Source: Haplomitrium mnioides (taxonomy: Eukaryota > Marchantiophyta > Haplomitriopsida > Calobryales). From it: a stretch of DNA of 24,918 nt. This document shows, piece after piece, positions 8,367-17,006 of the stretch; the stretch's first letter is position 1, and each line of letters starts with the position of its first letter. A program made the translations under genes and the position numbers. The DNA lies in contig JBNGIS010008346.1 of assembly GCA_049999725.1 (NCBI GenBank), forward strand, positions 55,960-80,877, given 5' to 3'. The notes beneath the pieces were generated by a model. It had not been told where the DNA came from, searched no databases, and worked only from the letters and a program-made list of their open reading frames with translations.

Positions 8367-8450
8367 CAAAGTATACCACATGAAAATGTGAAGTTGGCAA
8401 AGCATTCTATTAATGCATCTAGATCACCAATCGATCAATCAAGCACATAA

Positions 8451-9000
8451 ATAGCAGTTAAAATCATGAAATCGATATATGGGCTCTAATAGAGTGGCAA
8501 AAATTGGCACCATAGATTCAAATCAGAGATGATAGCATTGAATTTTACAAATGATAACATTGCTCCATGCGTGTTCATGAAACATATAGGCTTTGAATAC
8601 GTCGTAGTTGCACTTTATGTAGACGACATAAATAGTTTTTGTACAAAAACTCTAGCTGCGAGCACAATTGCCAAAGTGAAGGACATATTTGAAATGCGAG
8701 ACATTGGAGAACCAGATTTCTATCTCAGCATCTAGTTTGAGCATTTGCCTGATGGAATTCTGATCCACCAGTCCACATATACGGCCAAGATTTTCAAACA
8801 ATTTAATAGAGACAATGCTCACCCCACGAGCACTCCCATGGAAATGAGATCTTCGGACCCAACCAAGGACATGTTCGGAAAGCAAAAGGAACATGAACCA
8901 ACTTTGGGATCAGAAAACCATATCTCTAAGCAATCAAAGCTCTCATGTACCTTGCAAATCAGACTAGACCTGATATATCTTTTGCAGTAAACATGCTTGC
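8451..9000 (+). pseudogene. copia-2 reverse transcriptase, C-terminal half
   Basis: After the repeat block RT resumes as KIMKSIYGL, two stop codons in place of the usual KQ, SGKNWHHRF, then CVFMK and ALYVDDINSF with the catalytic YVDD at 8616-8627. Next come IFEMRDIGEPDFYLSI, a TAG at 8733-8735, EHLPDGILIHQSTYTAKI and TPMEMRS. All follow the family series KSLYGLKQSGRxW ... YVDDlnii ... FeMkDlGktkfcLgl ... eHlp.GIlvHQsaYv.KI. The frame matches the upstream half and the repeat block up to about 8940, where it shifts. Catalytic residues are kept, but stops and the frameshift inactivate it. Confidence 0.85.
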
Positions 9001-9628
9001 AAGGCACAGCTCCCAGCCCACCATTCGCTACTGGAAAGGGCTCAAATATATTTTCAGATACCTGAAAGGTGCAAAAGACATGGGACTCTTCTTCCCCAAA
9101 AAGGCAACAAATGATATTATCGGTAATGTTGATGCTGGATATTTATCTGATTGTGATGACGCAAAGTCTCAAACAGGATATGTCTTCCTTAAAGGAAGCA
9201 CTGCTATCTCATGGAAAAGCACCAAATAGACAATTACAACTACCTCAACCAACCATGCAAAAATCATAGCACTCTATGAGGCTAGTAGGGAATGTATATG
9301 GCTCTGACAACTCACTGATCATATCAACATCAATACGGGCGATAAAATCTCTACTTCAGTCCTCTATAATAATATATGAGGACAATTGACCATGCGTCGA
9401 CCAAATTGCTCAAGGTTTTATCAAAGGCAATAAAATTAAGCACATTATCCCTAAATTCTTTTACACCCATGAGTAATATGATGACAAAATAAATGCCCAA
9501 TGGATAGCAAGCAAGGATAATAGAGTAGATATCTTCACTAAACCACTTCCACCTGCCCTACACATTGCACATACTCAAGGGCTTGATTTACGAAGACTAT
9601 CTGAATTACAACAAAACAACAAACAATG
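8945..9628 (+). pseudogene. copia-2 RNase H and pol terminus
   Basis: In the frame starting at 8945: LANQTRPDISFAVNMLARHS, YWKGLKYIFRYLKG, VDAGYLSDCDDAKSQTGY and STAISWKSTK, all RNase H landmarks of plant copia. A stop at 9227-9229 (TAG where family members have Q) precedes TSTNHAKIIALYEASRECIWL. Further along are QIAQGFIKGNKIKHIIPKFF, HTQGLDLRRLSEL and the FTKPLPPA tail. The final stop at 9626-9628 falls close to the usual length of the family. Several stops are single-base changes from the expected codon. Confidence 0.85.
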
Positions 9629-9653
9629 ATTGCTTATTTTTTCTCTCTGACCT

Positions 9654-9869
9654 TTAGTCATGAACATCAAGGATTGCATATTCAATCCCTAAATTATTGG
9701 GAAAAACATCGTGGAACTCTTTCAAAACCCCCTGAAGGTCATGTTGAACTTTGTGGGCTGACATCACTTTTTCAGATAGATTTCTAGCATATAAGCACAC
9801 ACGATGCAATGATACAAATATGAGGACGCAACAACACCGCGCAACAACACCACATATTAGCTTTACCAT
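9654..9869 (-). pseudogene. Possible Ty3/gypsy scrap, opposite strand
   Basis: The minus-strand frame contains LQGVLKEFHDVFPNNLG then IEYAI. It resembles the segment between protease and RT in gypsy polyproteins ('lLxEFxDVFPeeLPxGLPPxRxIeHxI'), with a short deletion where PxGLPP is expected. It lies between the copia-2 pol end and its PPT, so it would be a small insertion or a rearranged piece. Evidence is one motif; treat as tentative. Confidence 0.4.
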
Positions 9870-10082
9870 TAAAGCAACATTTTGAAATTTCTATTATTTA
9901 CAACACTCCTTACACTATGATCATACTTTTATTATTACCCATCAATTATGTGGTGGCACTCTTTCCTTCGAAAGAAAGTGGGAGGGTTTTAATGAGACCA
10001 CACATAGAATATGATTTGGACTTACATAGCATATAGTCCTTAGTGAGGCTGATTATTAGAAGAAGAATCAGCCAAGAGGGAG

Positions 10083-10435
10083 TGTCATAGGGATATATAT
10101 ATATATATATATATATAAGCAGCCTCGACCTAATCATTTTACTCATCCATCTTGGAGACTTTCATGTGTATGCGTGCGGTGCTCATGTGATAGCACTCGG
10201 TGTATATGCATTGAGCTCGAGGAAGAGTATTGAAGTACCGAGCTCAAATAGGCTGCCAAGCTGATTTGGAAGCCCTTTTAGTCTTAGTTAGGGTTAGCTA
10301 GGGTTATATGAGGCTGATCTGGAGATGCCCATCGGCACTACTCCCTTCTTGTACTATTGAAGCCATTTGAACTATAAAGTAAATAAAGAATTCTCCACAT
10401 CCCTTGAGTGTATGTTATTTCATGAGGAGACGACA
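10083..10435 (+). mobile_element. Probable 3' LTR of copia-2
   Basis: A purine tract AAGAGGGAG ends at 10082 and is followed by TGTCATAGGGATATA, a good PPT/LTR-start junction. A further upstream cue, TTTTAATGAG at 9988-9997, also precedes the PPT in related plant copia elements. The region contains an (AT)n run merging into a TATATAA box, then AAATAAAG at 10381, which can serve as polyadenylation signal. The 3' end is uncertain; a CA at 10434-10435 is one candidate. There is no partner LTR in the window to confirm it. Confidence 0.5.
10093..10117. repeat. (AT)12 microsatellite
   Basis: An uninterrupted AT dinucleotide run lies within the probable copia-2 LTR, next to its TATA region. Confidence 0.95.
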
Positions 10436-10822
10436 GTGTAATCTTGACATGTGTTTGGTTGATCGATTAGGTCCATATGTGAATCCAGCTATTAGAGACA
10501 AAGCATTTTCTTCAAGATCTTGTACATCATTGGAAGTATTATTCATTCTCAAAAAATAGGTTTTCAATCTAGGGAAGCAAGTTTGAGTTGTAGGAGAACT
10601 CAACCAAGTTGAAGTAGAATCTTCACCAAAATCTTGAGTATAAAGAAATGTCTTTTCTAGAGAAATTGGAGTTTTTGGCAATAACACCAAAGAAATATTT
10701 TGTGATTGAAAAGCATTGCTTGAATCATTTCTTAAATTGTCATATGATGATTCCTCTGGTCGGCTTCCATTTCCATAAGTCATTGTATTATTGGTTTGAA
10801 GTCCATCACTTCCTTCACTCAT
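10415..10822 (-). CDS. Unassigned 135-codon frame left of the chromovirus
   Basis: An open minus-strand frame rich in Ser, Thr and Asn ends at the chromovirus left flank. I recognise no domain, signal peptide or membrane segment. It starts 19 bp from the chromovirus LTR and its 3' end overlaps the uncertain end of the copia-2 LTR. It could be part of a host exon, part of another element, or a chance frame; nothing in the sequence decides. I see no continuation of it on the right side of the chromovirus. Confidence 0.2.
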   Translation of the reverse strand: MSEGSDGLQTNNTMTYGNGSRPEESSYDNLRNDSSNAFQSQNISLVLLPKTPISLEKTFLYTQDFGEDSTSTWLSSPTTQTCFPRLKTYFLRMNNTSNDVQDLEENALSLIAGFTYGPNRSTKHMSRLHCRLLMK

Positions 10823-10840
10823 TGATTGAGTGTTTCTATG

Positions 10841-11264
10841 TGTACTAGTACAAGCATAATGTTGTACTAGTTATAAGAAAATAGAGAGCAGTGAAGGAAG
10901 TGGTAGAGGGTTACTTTTTGGGTTGAATTGAGATAAGATTACTTGCCTTTGAAGTTACTCTTAGAGCTTTTAGGGTTGAAATTAGAAGTGACTTTTTTAA
11001 ATGATCAATTTTTTAGGGTTGAAAATGGAAGTGACTTATAAGTGAAGAAAGAGGGATGACATCTTCTTTTCTTGTATAAATAGAATGGCTTCATTGCCCC
11101 ACTATCCTTTTGAAGTTCCTCTCAATTTGGTTTGTCTCTTTAGTTGCTTGGCTTTGGCTTCCACTCTTGGCTTTTGCTTGTTTATTGGCCTTGAGTTGTA
11201 TAGCTTGACTATAGTTATCTTGGAGTTTTTGGGCATTTCAAATTGGTCTTTGAGTTTGTTTACA
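10841..11264 (+). mobile_element. Chromovirus 5' LTR (424 bp)
   Basis: It begins TGTACTAGTACAAGCAT and ends TTTACA. It aligns along its length with 18750-19170. A TATAAATA box lies at 11075-11082, followed by a pyrimidine-rich leader. The start was set by where similarity between the two LTRs begins and by the TG...CA rule. Confidence 0.85.
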
Positions 11265-11265
11265 T

Positions 11266-11279
11266 TGGTATCAGAGCCA
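11266..11279 (+). other. Chromovirus primer binding site (initiator Met tRNA)
   Basis: TGGTATCAGAGCCA follows the 5' LTR after one base. It complements the 3' end of plant initiator methionine tRNA, the usual primer for plant copia and many chromoviruses. Confidence 0.85.
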
Positions 11280-11296
11280 TGGTTCTTTTTCATGGA

Positions 11297-12190
11297 ATGG
11301 AGAATCAAGAAGCGGCAAGGATTCAAGCGATGCAACAACAAATTGAACATCTTTCTTGCCTTTTAGAGGTTCAAAAGAAAATGAGAAAATAACACATTTT
11401 CAAGAAGAAGAAAGTTGTATGTAGTTTTCCAAACCAAAAACATATGATGGGAAGATAATTCTTAGCGCATCTGAAATTTTTTTGTTTGACTGTAAGTAAT
11501 GTTTTGAGGCTACAAACATCAGAAAGGATGGTGGAAGAATTCCTTTTGCTACTAGTCAATTGGAAGGAGTGGCAAAAACTTGGTGGAGATATCAAATTGA
11601 GCAAGGTCAACATGGATTTGTTGCTTCAATTGCTTCTTGGCAAGATTTCAAAGAAGAAGTGAATTTTAAGATTTAGAGTTCTGAATGCTCTAAAAGTGGC
11701 AAGAGATTGATTGGAAAAATTAATACAACTTGGTAAGATGAGGAGCTATGTCACGCAATTTCAAAATATCATTATGAAAATTCTTAATATGGGTGAGGGA
11801 GAAGCTTTAGATTGCTTTGTTTGAGGATTGAAGCCTCCGACTAGAGTGGAGATAACAATGAGAGAACCCTCTCAACTAGAAGAAGCAATGCGCATAGTTG
11901 AATAATACGACTCATTGTTAGCAACCACCAAAGTTAGACCACGTCCACAATAAGCTTTACCAAATGTTTTTGTTCTACCAAATGAGGTTGTACTTATGGA
12001 GATTGATGTGGCACAAAGAGTGGCACAAACAGATGTAGAGCATGAGTGCCCACGCCAAAGTGGAGAATGTTTTTATTGTTGACAACTTGGTCATATGAAT
12101 CCAAATTTCCCACATTGACAAGGTCGACCATGCGCTCTTGTTCAAGCATCAATTATTGAGGAAGAAAACAAGCAAACAACAGAAATCAAT
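11297..12190 (+). pseudogene. Chromovirus gag, degraded
   Basis: The candidate start MENQEAARIQAMQQQIEHL at 11297 opens a frame that stops within about 30 codons. Later pieces in scattered frames include KMRSYVTQFQNII and GLKPPTRVEITM, resembling the retrotransposon gag domain. At about 12068 the nucleocapsid knuckle reads CFYC, a stop, QLGHMNPNF, where the family has CxxCxxxGHxxxxC. The last Cys is now Phe and a stop sits inside the loop. Family role: capsid and RNA packaging. The copy is non-functional. Confidence 0.65.
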
Positions 12191-12239
12191 AAAAATAGTT
12201 GAGCAGTTTAGGGTCATATGATTGAAAGTGAACGATGAT

Positions 12240-12510
12240 TAAATACGATGGAGAGAAATTACTCTACAAGGTATCAAGAGCAATTGGCAATGGTTTATGC
12301 TACCAAAGTGTGGAAATGCTATCTTTTGGGAAGACTTGTACTTACATGCACAGATCACAAGCCATTATTACAAACAATCCATTTGGAAATTATGACAAGT
12401 CACCATCACTCATAAGAAGACCAATTGCAACTCTTTGATATCATCAAGCTAGAATACAAGCCTGGAAGGTTCCATACATTCCTGATGCATTGTCATGAAG
12501 GTCGGATCAT
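12240..12510 (+). pseudogene. Chromovirus RNase H, joined directly after gag
   Basis: The frame reads RNYSTRYQEQLAMVYATKVW, then YLLG, TCTDHKPLLQTI, and LFDIIKLEYKPGRFH. These match the gypsy RNase H series NYxtxdkElLAiVxAlkxWrhYLlG, vyTDHksLxyl and fDfeIxYkPGkxN. The expected roughly 300 residues of protease and 200 of RT before this point are absent. A deletion therefore removed them while keeping gag and the RNase H-integrase half. Stops lie after about residue 60. Confidence 0.75.
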
Positions 12511-12749
12511 TGAGTGAATACTATAGAGGCAGTTAACATTAGCATATTTACACTTGGATGAGCAACTAATGGGAGTTATTGCCATAAGCTATAAGAAGAT
12601 GTTATTTTTAGTCTTGTTCGGGCACAATTGGTCGTAAAAAATAGTGAGCATCATTTTTTTTCCATTCAAGATTGTATTCTCTATGAAAGCCATCAAATAT
12701 ATGTTCGATAAGATAATATGCTTTGAATGGCTTGATTGTAAGAAGCGCA

Positions 12750-13192
12750 TGACATTCCCATCTCATGGCATCTTAGAGTAGATAAAACTACAGAGTTACT
12801 TTAGCTAACTTGGTGGTGGCCTAGCTTGGCTTGAGATGTTTGTGGTTTTGTTTGTTTGTGTGAAATTTGTCAACAAAACAAAGATTCTAATCAAAAGCCA
12901 GCGGGACTTCTTTCGCTACTACTAATTCCTGCGCTTGTTGGGAATATGTAAGTTTGGATCTTGTCACTTCACTTCCAATTACGTCTCGTGGGTTTACTAC
13001 TATTATGATGTTTGTGGACAAACTTAGCAAGAAGATTCATTTAATGCCAACAATTGATACAGAGTATGCTCCACAATTGGCAAAAAATTACTTTGATATT
13101 GTCTTCTGTCATCATGGAATGCCCAAAGTGCTAGTATTTGGTAGGGATCCACGTTTCACTGAAAAGTTTTGGTGAGAATTGTTCAAACTTCT
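12750..13192 (+). pseudogene. Chromovirus integrase, 5' part, ends at the copia-3 insertion
   Basis: The zinc-binding N-terminus is visible as scattered pieces: HDIPISWHLRVDKT, then CxxC as CEICQQNK, then QKPAGLL. The catalytic core starts near 12951 with DLVTSLPITSRGFTTIMMFV, which carries the first Asp in the usual mDfvtgLPxt context. It continues with DKLSKKIHLMPT, and then HHGMPKVLVFGRDPRFTEKFW, whose Asp in GRDPRFT fits the second catalytic position. A TGA follows FW. The core stops at 13192 where the 5' LTR of copia-3 begins and resumes at 17893. Confidence 0.85.
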
Positions 13193-13490
13193 TGTTGGAA
13201 ATAGACATGTTCACACCTGCTATTGTAGTGTCCAATCTTNNNNNNNNNNTTGCAGCCCTTGCATGGGAAAGGACATTTCCTTCCATATAAATGTTGGCTG
13301 CAATCCTGGGTGTAACTCGACCAGTTTTTCCTCCTAAAGTGAATATACTCAGAATCATCTCCTAAAGTTGTATCAGTTGATTGCATGTATCTATGAGCAT
13401 TTAGTCTTGATGTTTGCATAAGGATTTGTCATCAAAGAGAGATCCTAACATCAGTTCATTTCTAATATGCTGAAAGATCAAATTCTAACA
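13193..13490 (+). mobile_element. copia-3 5' LTR (with 10-N gap)
   Basis: It matches the 3' LTR except for five substitutions and the gap. It is 298 bp as assembled. Replacing the 10 N by the 87 bp found at 17560-17646 gives exactly 375 bp, the 3' LTR length. Confidence 0.95.
13240..13249. other. Assembly gap, 10 N, under-sized
   Basis: Ten N lie between CCAATCTT and TTGCAGCCCTT. The same two anchors in the 3' LTR are separated by 87 bp (17560-17646), so the gap length is a placeholder or a merge artefact. Confidence 0.97.
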
Positions 13491-13502
13491 TGGTATCAGA
13501 GC
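13491..13502 (+). other. copia-3 primer binding site (initiator Met tRNA)
   Basis: TGGTATCAGAGC directly abuts the 5' LTR end (CTAACA). Confidence 0.9.
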
Positions 13503-14697
13503 TTAACACATACTTACATGCAGTTGCTGAAGTATCAGGATTCAGATTTGAAATTTCATGTGGAGTATTGAGAGGCAAGGGCGTTTCAGAAAGTTTGAAA
13601 TTTTTTTGAAAATTTCAGTCGATTACCTTATATCGTGCTAATGTCGCAGGTCCATCCGTTGAGTGAACCTACCTTCAAGTTACAGCGATCTCTAACGAGT
13701 CGCCATTCTTGAAATCAAGGATGCTCACGTGAACGACTGCATCGCAATTGAGCACTTGAAGAAGGAAAATCGAGTTTAGAGTAGCTTCGAAGCAGAGTCG
13801 CAGAGTTGCATCAGCGTCGCAGCAGCATCGCGAAGGAGCACTCGAAAGAAGAAAATTCGTATAAGCCTGAAAAATGAACGTTCTGCCTTAAACGATTAAG
13901 ACCCTGCCTAAGTCAGTCGCGCGGCCGAGTCCTGCGGGCGCAGCGACTGAATTCTCTCTCCATCGAAGCCACAAAACCTGAACTAAAATTTCTACGAGTT
14001 AAGAAATGCTTGCGAAGCATTTTCTTATCTGTGGACGATCCCTTTGAAGTTTTACGAAATCTGAACTAAATCCTTTTGATTATCTTCTGAGTAAGGTTGC
14101 TAACATTCTACAGTCACATTTCTATGTCCCTGATCAAGACATCAAACGAAATTGCAAACAAAGGTGGAAATCTAGCGTGTGAATTTTTTTTCACACAGGT
14201 GCCTGGCAAGTGACTAACGTCACTACAGGAGGTCACGTACCAGCATGCTTGTTTGCTGAAGATTTCTTATCCAAGCAGAATTGCTAGATAATGAAATTGG
14301 TCCCGCAGATTAGTTCACGGAAGATAGTCGACCTGAACAAGAAATGGAGGCGATTATAGACCTCGTGAAAGAGTCACTCACGATGGTGGTGACCAGGAGA
14401 TCACTACTCTCGGTCATAGGGAGCCTGCTGAAAGCTTGCGGACGCGCTGAAGCTGTTCGCTGAGGCTCGAGGTGCTGCTAACCCGATTGTGTTATGCAGC
14501 AAAGAGTCAACGTACTGACTCGCAATGGCAATTTGATATCGCAGAGCCTGCTACATGCAGGGATTGACTCGTGGCGCGACTTTGAAGTTCGAAAGAACCG
14601 AATGTAAGATTAGAGAAAGAATCTAAAGCAAGAAAGAGTTAAGAAAGAAGAAACGCACCTTGTGTTTTCCTGTGAATTCTTTCCTTGAATCTGAGAT
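13503..14697 (+). other. copia-3 untranslated leader, 1.2 kb
   Basis: Between the primer binding site and the gag ATG there is no long frame and no recognised motif. It is locally richer in G+C and in CGCAG/TCGCAG-type words around 13790-13830. In an LTR element this region would hold packaging and dimerisation signals, but none can be named from sequence alone. Confidence 0.6.
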
Positions 14698-15639
14698 ATG
14701 TCGTTGAAAGCTAGTGATATTCCCAAGTTTGATGGGAATTACTTCCATGTGTGGAAGCACCGAGTCAAACTACTATTGAAGGCAGAAGGTTTGCTTGACA
14801 TTGTTGATGTGTCAGTGCAAAGGCTTTCTACCCCTCTTGCAGTTCTGGAAATACCAACGCTTCATACTCCCTTAACTGGTCCAGGGAGCAAGACTGAATG
14901 GGATCATAAGGATTATGTTGGTATGGCTATAATCACAAATTGCTTAGACAATAATCAAGTGGCACATGTATCATCATATGGTCATGCATCTCAAGCATGG
15001 GAAGTACTTACCTTGCTGTATGAGTCCCAAGATGCTGTGACTAAGATGTATCTGAGAGACAAACTGGCCACATTAAGGATGATAGAAGGAGAAAATCTAA
15101 CAAGACATATTCATGAGTTAAGGTCTGTCATGGAGCAGTTGTCAGCAGCAGGTGCTCCAGTCCAGGATGAAGATGCAGTCCTGTCACTCATGAGAAGTCT
15201 TCCTGCATCCTATAGGCCATTGATGAATTCCTTGAAAGGAACTCCCAATCTCACATTACAAAGGCTGATCACCTATGTTCTTCAAGAAGAAACTATGTTT
15301 AAAACAGAAGGTCTGTGTGATTCAATGTCAGCCCTGTATGTGAATAAAAGGAAGCCTAAGTACAATGGCACTAGAAACCAGTTTGTCAAATCTGAAGCAT
15401 CAAGCAGTGATGACACCAGAAGAGAAGTCATATGCTTCAACTGCAGTGGCTATGGCTACATAGCAAGAAATTGTCCAAGCAGAAGAACACAAAGAAAACA
15501 GAAAACTAAAATTCAAATTAATACAGCAGTAAGACCTAGAGATGACAAGAAAAAACAAGATGAGCCAGTACACAAACTCTATCTTTCTAGTCACTCTAAC
15601 ATTGCAGGATTGTCACAAGAAGCATATCTATGTCAATAA
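14698..15639 (+). CDS. copia-3 gag, open frame of 313 codons
   Basis: The frame starts MSLKASDIPKFDGNYFHVWK, the typical N-terminus of plant copia gag (kFdGxNfxxWkxrm). It continues through LTLLYESQDAVTKMYLRDKL, LRMIEGENLTRHIHEL and LMRSLPASYRPLMNSLKG, which follow the UBN2/retrotrans_gag pattern (yxskxxxxkxxLxxxLxxlkm...lLxsLPxsy). Near residues 245-258 a nucleocapsid knuckle reads CFNCSGYGYIARNC, with Tyr where the family has the zinc-binding His. The change needs only CAC to TAC. A Lys/Arg-rich tail follows (RTQRKQKTKIQ) and the frame ends soon after. It is the only full-length coding domain in the window. The protein may form capsid, but the lost His should impair RNA binding. The ATG was chosen because it directly precedes the conserved N-terminus. 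Confidence 0.85.
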   Translation: MSLKASDIPKFDGNYFHVWKHRVKLLLKAEGLLDIVDVSVQRLSTPLAVLEIPTLHTPLTGPGSKTEWDHKDYVGMAIITNCLDNNQVAHVSSYGHASQAWEVLTLLYESQDAVTKMYLRDKLATLRMIEGENLTRHIHELRSVMEQLSAAGAPVQDEDAVLSLMRSLPASYRPLMNSLKGTPNLTLQRLITYVLQEETMFKTEGLCDSMSALYVNKRKPKYNGTRNQFVKSEASSSDDTRREVICFNCSGYGYIARNCPSRRTQRKQKTKIQINTAVRPRDDKKKQDEPVHKLYLSSHSNIAGLSQEAYLCQ

Positions 15640-16076
15640 TTTGTGTATTAAGGTGACAATACCTGTCAGGGTAATAATGGTCAGATAAGATAAATAACTG
15701 AAGTGCTGTATGTGCCTGGTATTGCCAAGACTTTGTTTTCTGTAAGTCAGTTTGATAAGGCTCATGGTCAAACGAAATGAGAGCTGTGTTCAAAGAGATG
15801 CTAAGGGAAAGTATCTGGAAATCTGCTTATTACATAACCAGTTGTATCAGATTGGCAGGTCCAATCATGCAGAGGAAATAGTGTGTGGAGCATCAACCTC
15901 TTCATCAACCGCAGAAGTTGTGGCAGCAGTGTCTTTTTCCACATCAGCCTATTAAGGTTGAGACAGTTGATGGAAGAGAAAGTGGTCACAGGCTTAGACC
16001 TGACAGACATGAGAAGTCTGGCAGACTGTGTCAAAGCTAAGAAGATCAGAGATGTCTTTCCAAAGCAGAGTTCAAG
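15640..16076 (+). pseudogene. copia-3 protease and pre-integrase debris
   Basis: LYVPGIAKTLFSVSQFDK (about 15707-15760) is the protease C-terminal stretch of copia (VLyVPgixkNLfSVsql). The active-site DSG segment that should lie before it is missing, so a deletion removed most of the protease. In a second frame, VTGLDLTD and CVKAKKIRDVFPKQSSSH (15985-16079) fit the pre-integrase end, which normally reads CxxCxxgKxxrxxFPkqS. Stops and frame changes separate these pieces. Confidence 0.6.
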
Positions 16077-16079
16077 TCA

Positions 16080-16454
16080 TGAACTATGGAAACACTTGCT
16101 CTCGTACACTCTGACCTTTGTGGTCCAATGTCTTCTCCAACTTATTCTGGGTGTAGATATTTCATCATTGATGAGTATACACGTTTGTCTTCCTGTTAAG
16201 ATAGAAGTCTCATGCCTTTCAGCAGTTCAGAACCTATCAAATGTTTGTTGAAAAACAAACAGATAATTAATTGAAGGCATTAAGGTATGAGAGTAGTGAT
16301 GAATATCAATTACATGAGTTTGACAGTTATTGCCGAGTCAATGGCATATTAAAGACAATACACAGTTCAAGTAAGAACATCTATACCTACATGGCCACCT
16401 TCATCTTCAGTGGGAGCTATTAGTGACATCAATATAAGTCATGGATCTGGGGAT
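16080..16454 (+). pseudogene. copia-3 integrase, truncated to its first part
   Basis: LALVHSDLCGPMSSPTYSG (about 16095) and RYFIIDEYTRLSSC carry the integrase start, with the first catalytic Asp in HSDLCGPM and an altered second motif. After about 16260 the integrase signal ends, and at 16455 the sequence is already inside RT. The rest of the integrase and the RT N-terminus are therefore deleted. Confidence 0.6.
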
Positions 16455-17006
16455 ATGACTTATAAGTTGAATAAGGCACTTTATGGTACCAGAAGATAGA
16501 CTCATTTCTGATAGAAATGAAGTTTTGTAAGTCAGGAGCAGATACCAAAGAGAGTCAAGTCTGGTGACACTTGGATTATAAGTTGATGATACTGTTCTTT
16601 CCAGCAAAGATATGATGTTACTGACACAAATTAAGAGCTCATTAATGTAAGGTTTTTGAGATGACAGACATAGGTGAGATTCACTACTGCCTTGGGATGG
16701 AGATTACTAGAAGCAGAATGGAAGGGTGGATCATCTCTCACAGCACAGATATATTCTTGTAGTCCTGAATAGTGTCAACATGATGGATTGCAATCTATTG
16801 GCAGCCCAGTTGTTCCAGGAACACATCTGAGTAAGGATAACTGTCTTGTAAGTGACAGTGAGGTGTACATAACGAAGTATGTACCTTACTCTAGTGCTAT
16901 TGAGAGTGTTATGTGAGCCATGATTTGAATAGGTCCTAACTATCTTATGCAATCAGCACAGTTGCATAGTATATGGACAATCCAGGTCCAAAATCACTAG
17001 ACTGCA
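16455..17006 (+). pseudogene. copia-3 reverse transcriptase, broken
   Basis: YKLNKALYGTRR (16460-16495) matches the LxKaLYGLkQ box. At 16579-16590 the catalytic box reads stop-VDD: the Tyr codon of YVDD has become TAA while both Asp remain. MTDIGEIHYCLGMEI (about 16660-16705) and VPYSSAIESVM (about 16880) follow as in copia RT. Stops are frequent. Family role is cDNA synthesis; this copy cannot make the enzyme. Confidence 0.75.

Larger units (their letters stand above)
5527..10435 (+). mobile_element. copia-2: Ty1/copia element, 5' part missing
   Basis: The plus strand carries, in order, a protease active site, GAG-pre-integrase, integrase core, RT with YVDD, RNase H with the FTKPLP tail, a purine tract, and an LTR-like region with polyadenylation signal. 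This is the complete pol order of Ty1/copia. The 5' LTR and a recognisable gag are not visible. Two things set it apart: an in-frame repeat block inserted in RT (7734-8366) and a minus-strand gypsy-like scrap after the pol end (9654-9780). Many stops and at least three frameshifts make it inactive. The 3' boundary near 10435 is approximate. Confidence 0.8.

Noticed and set aside
12235-12438. Separate small gene at 12235-12438
   Set aside because: It is an offset frame over the chromovirus RNase H, which explains the sequence better.
11266-13502. tRNA genes suggested by TGGTATCAGAGC
   Set aside because: Only 12-14 bases match, each directly after an LTR end: they are primer binding sites.
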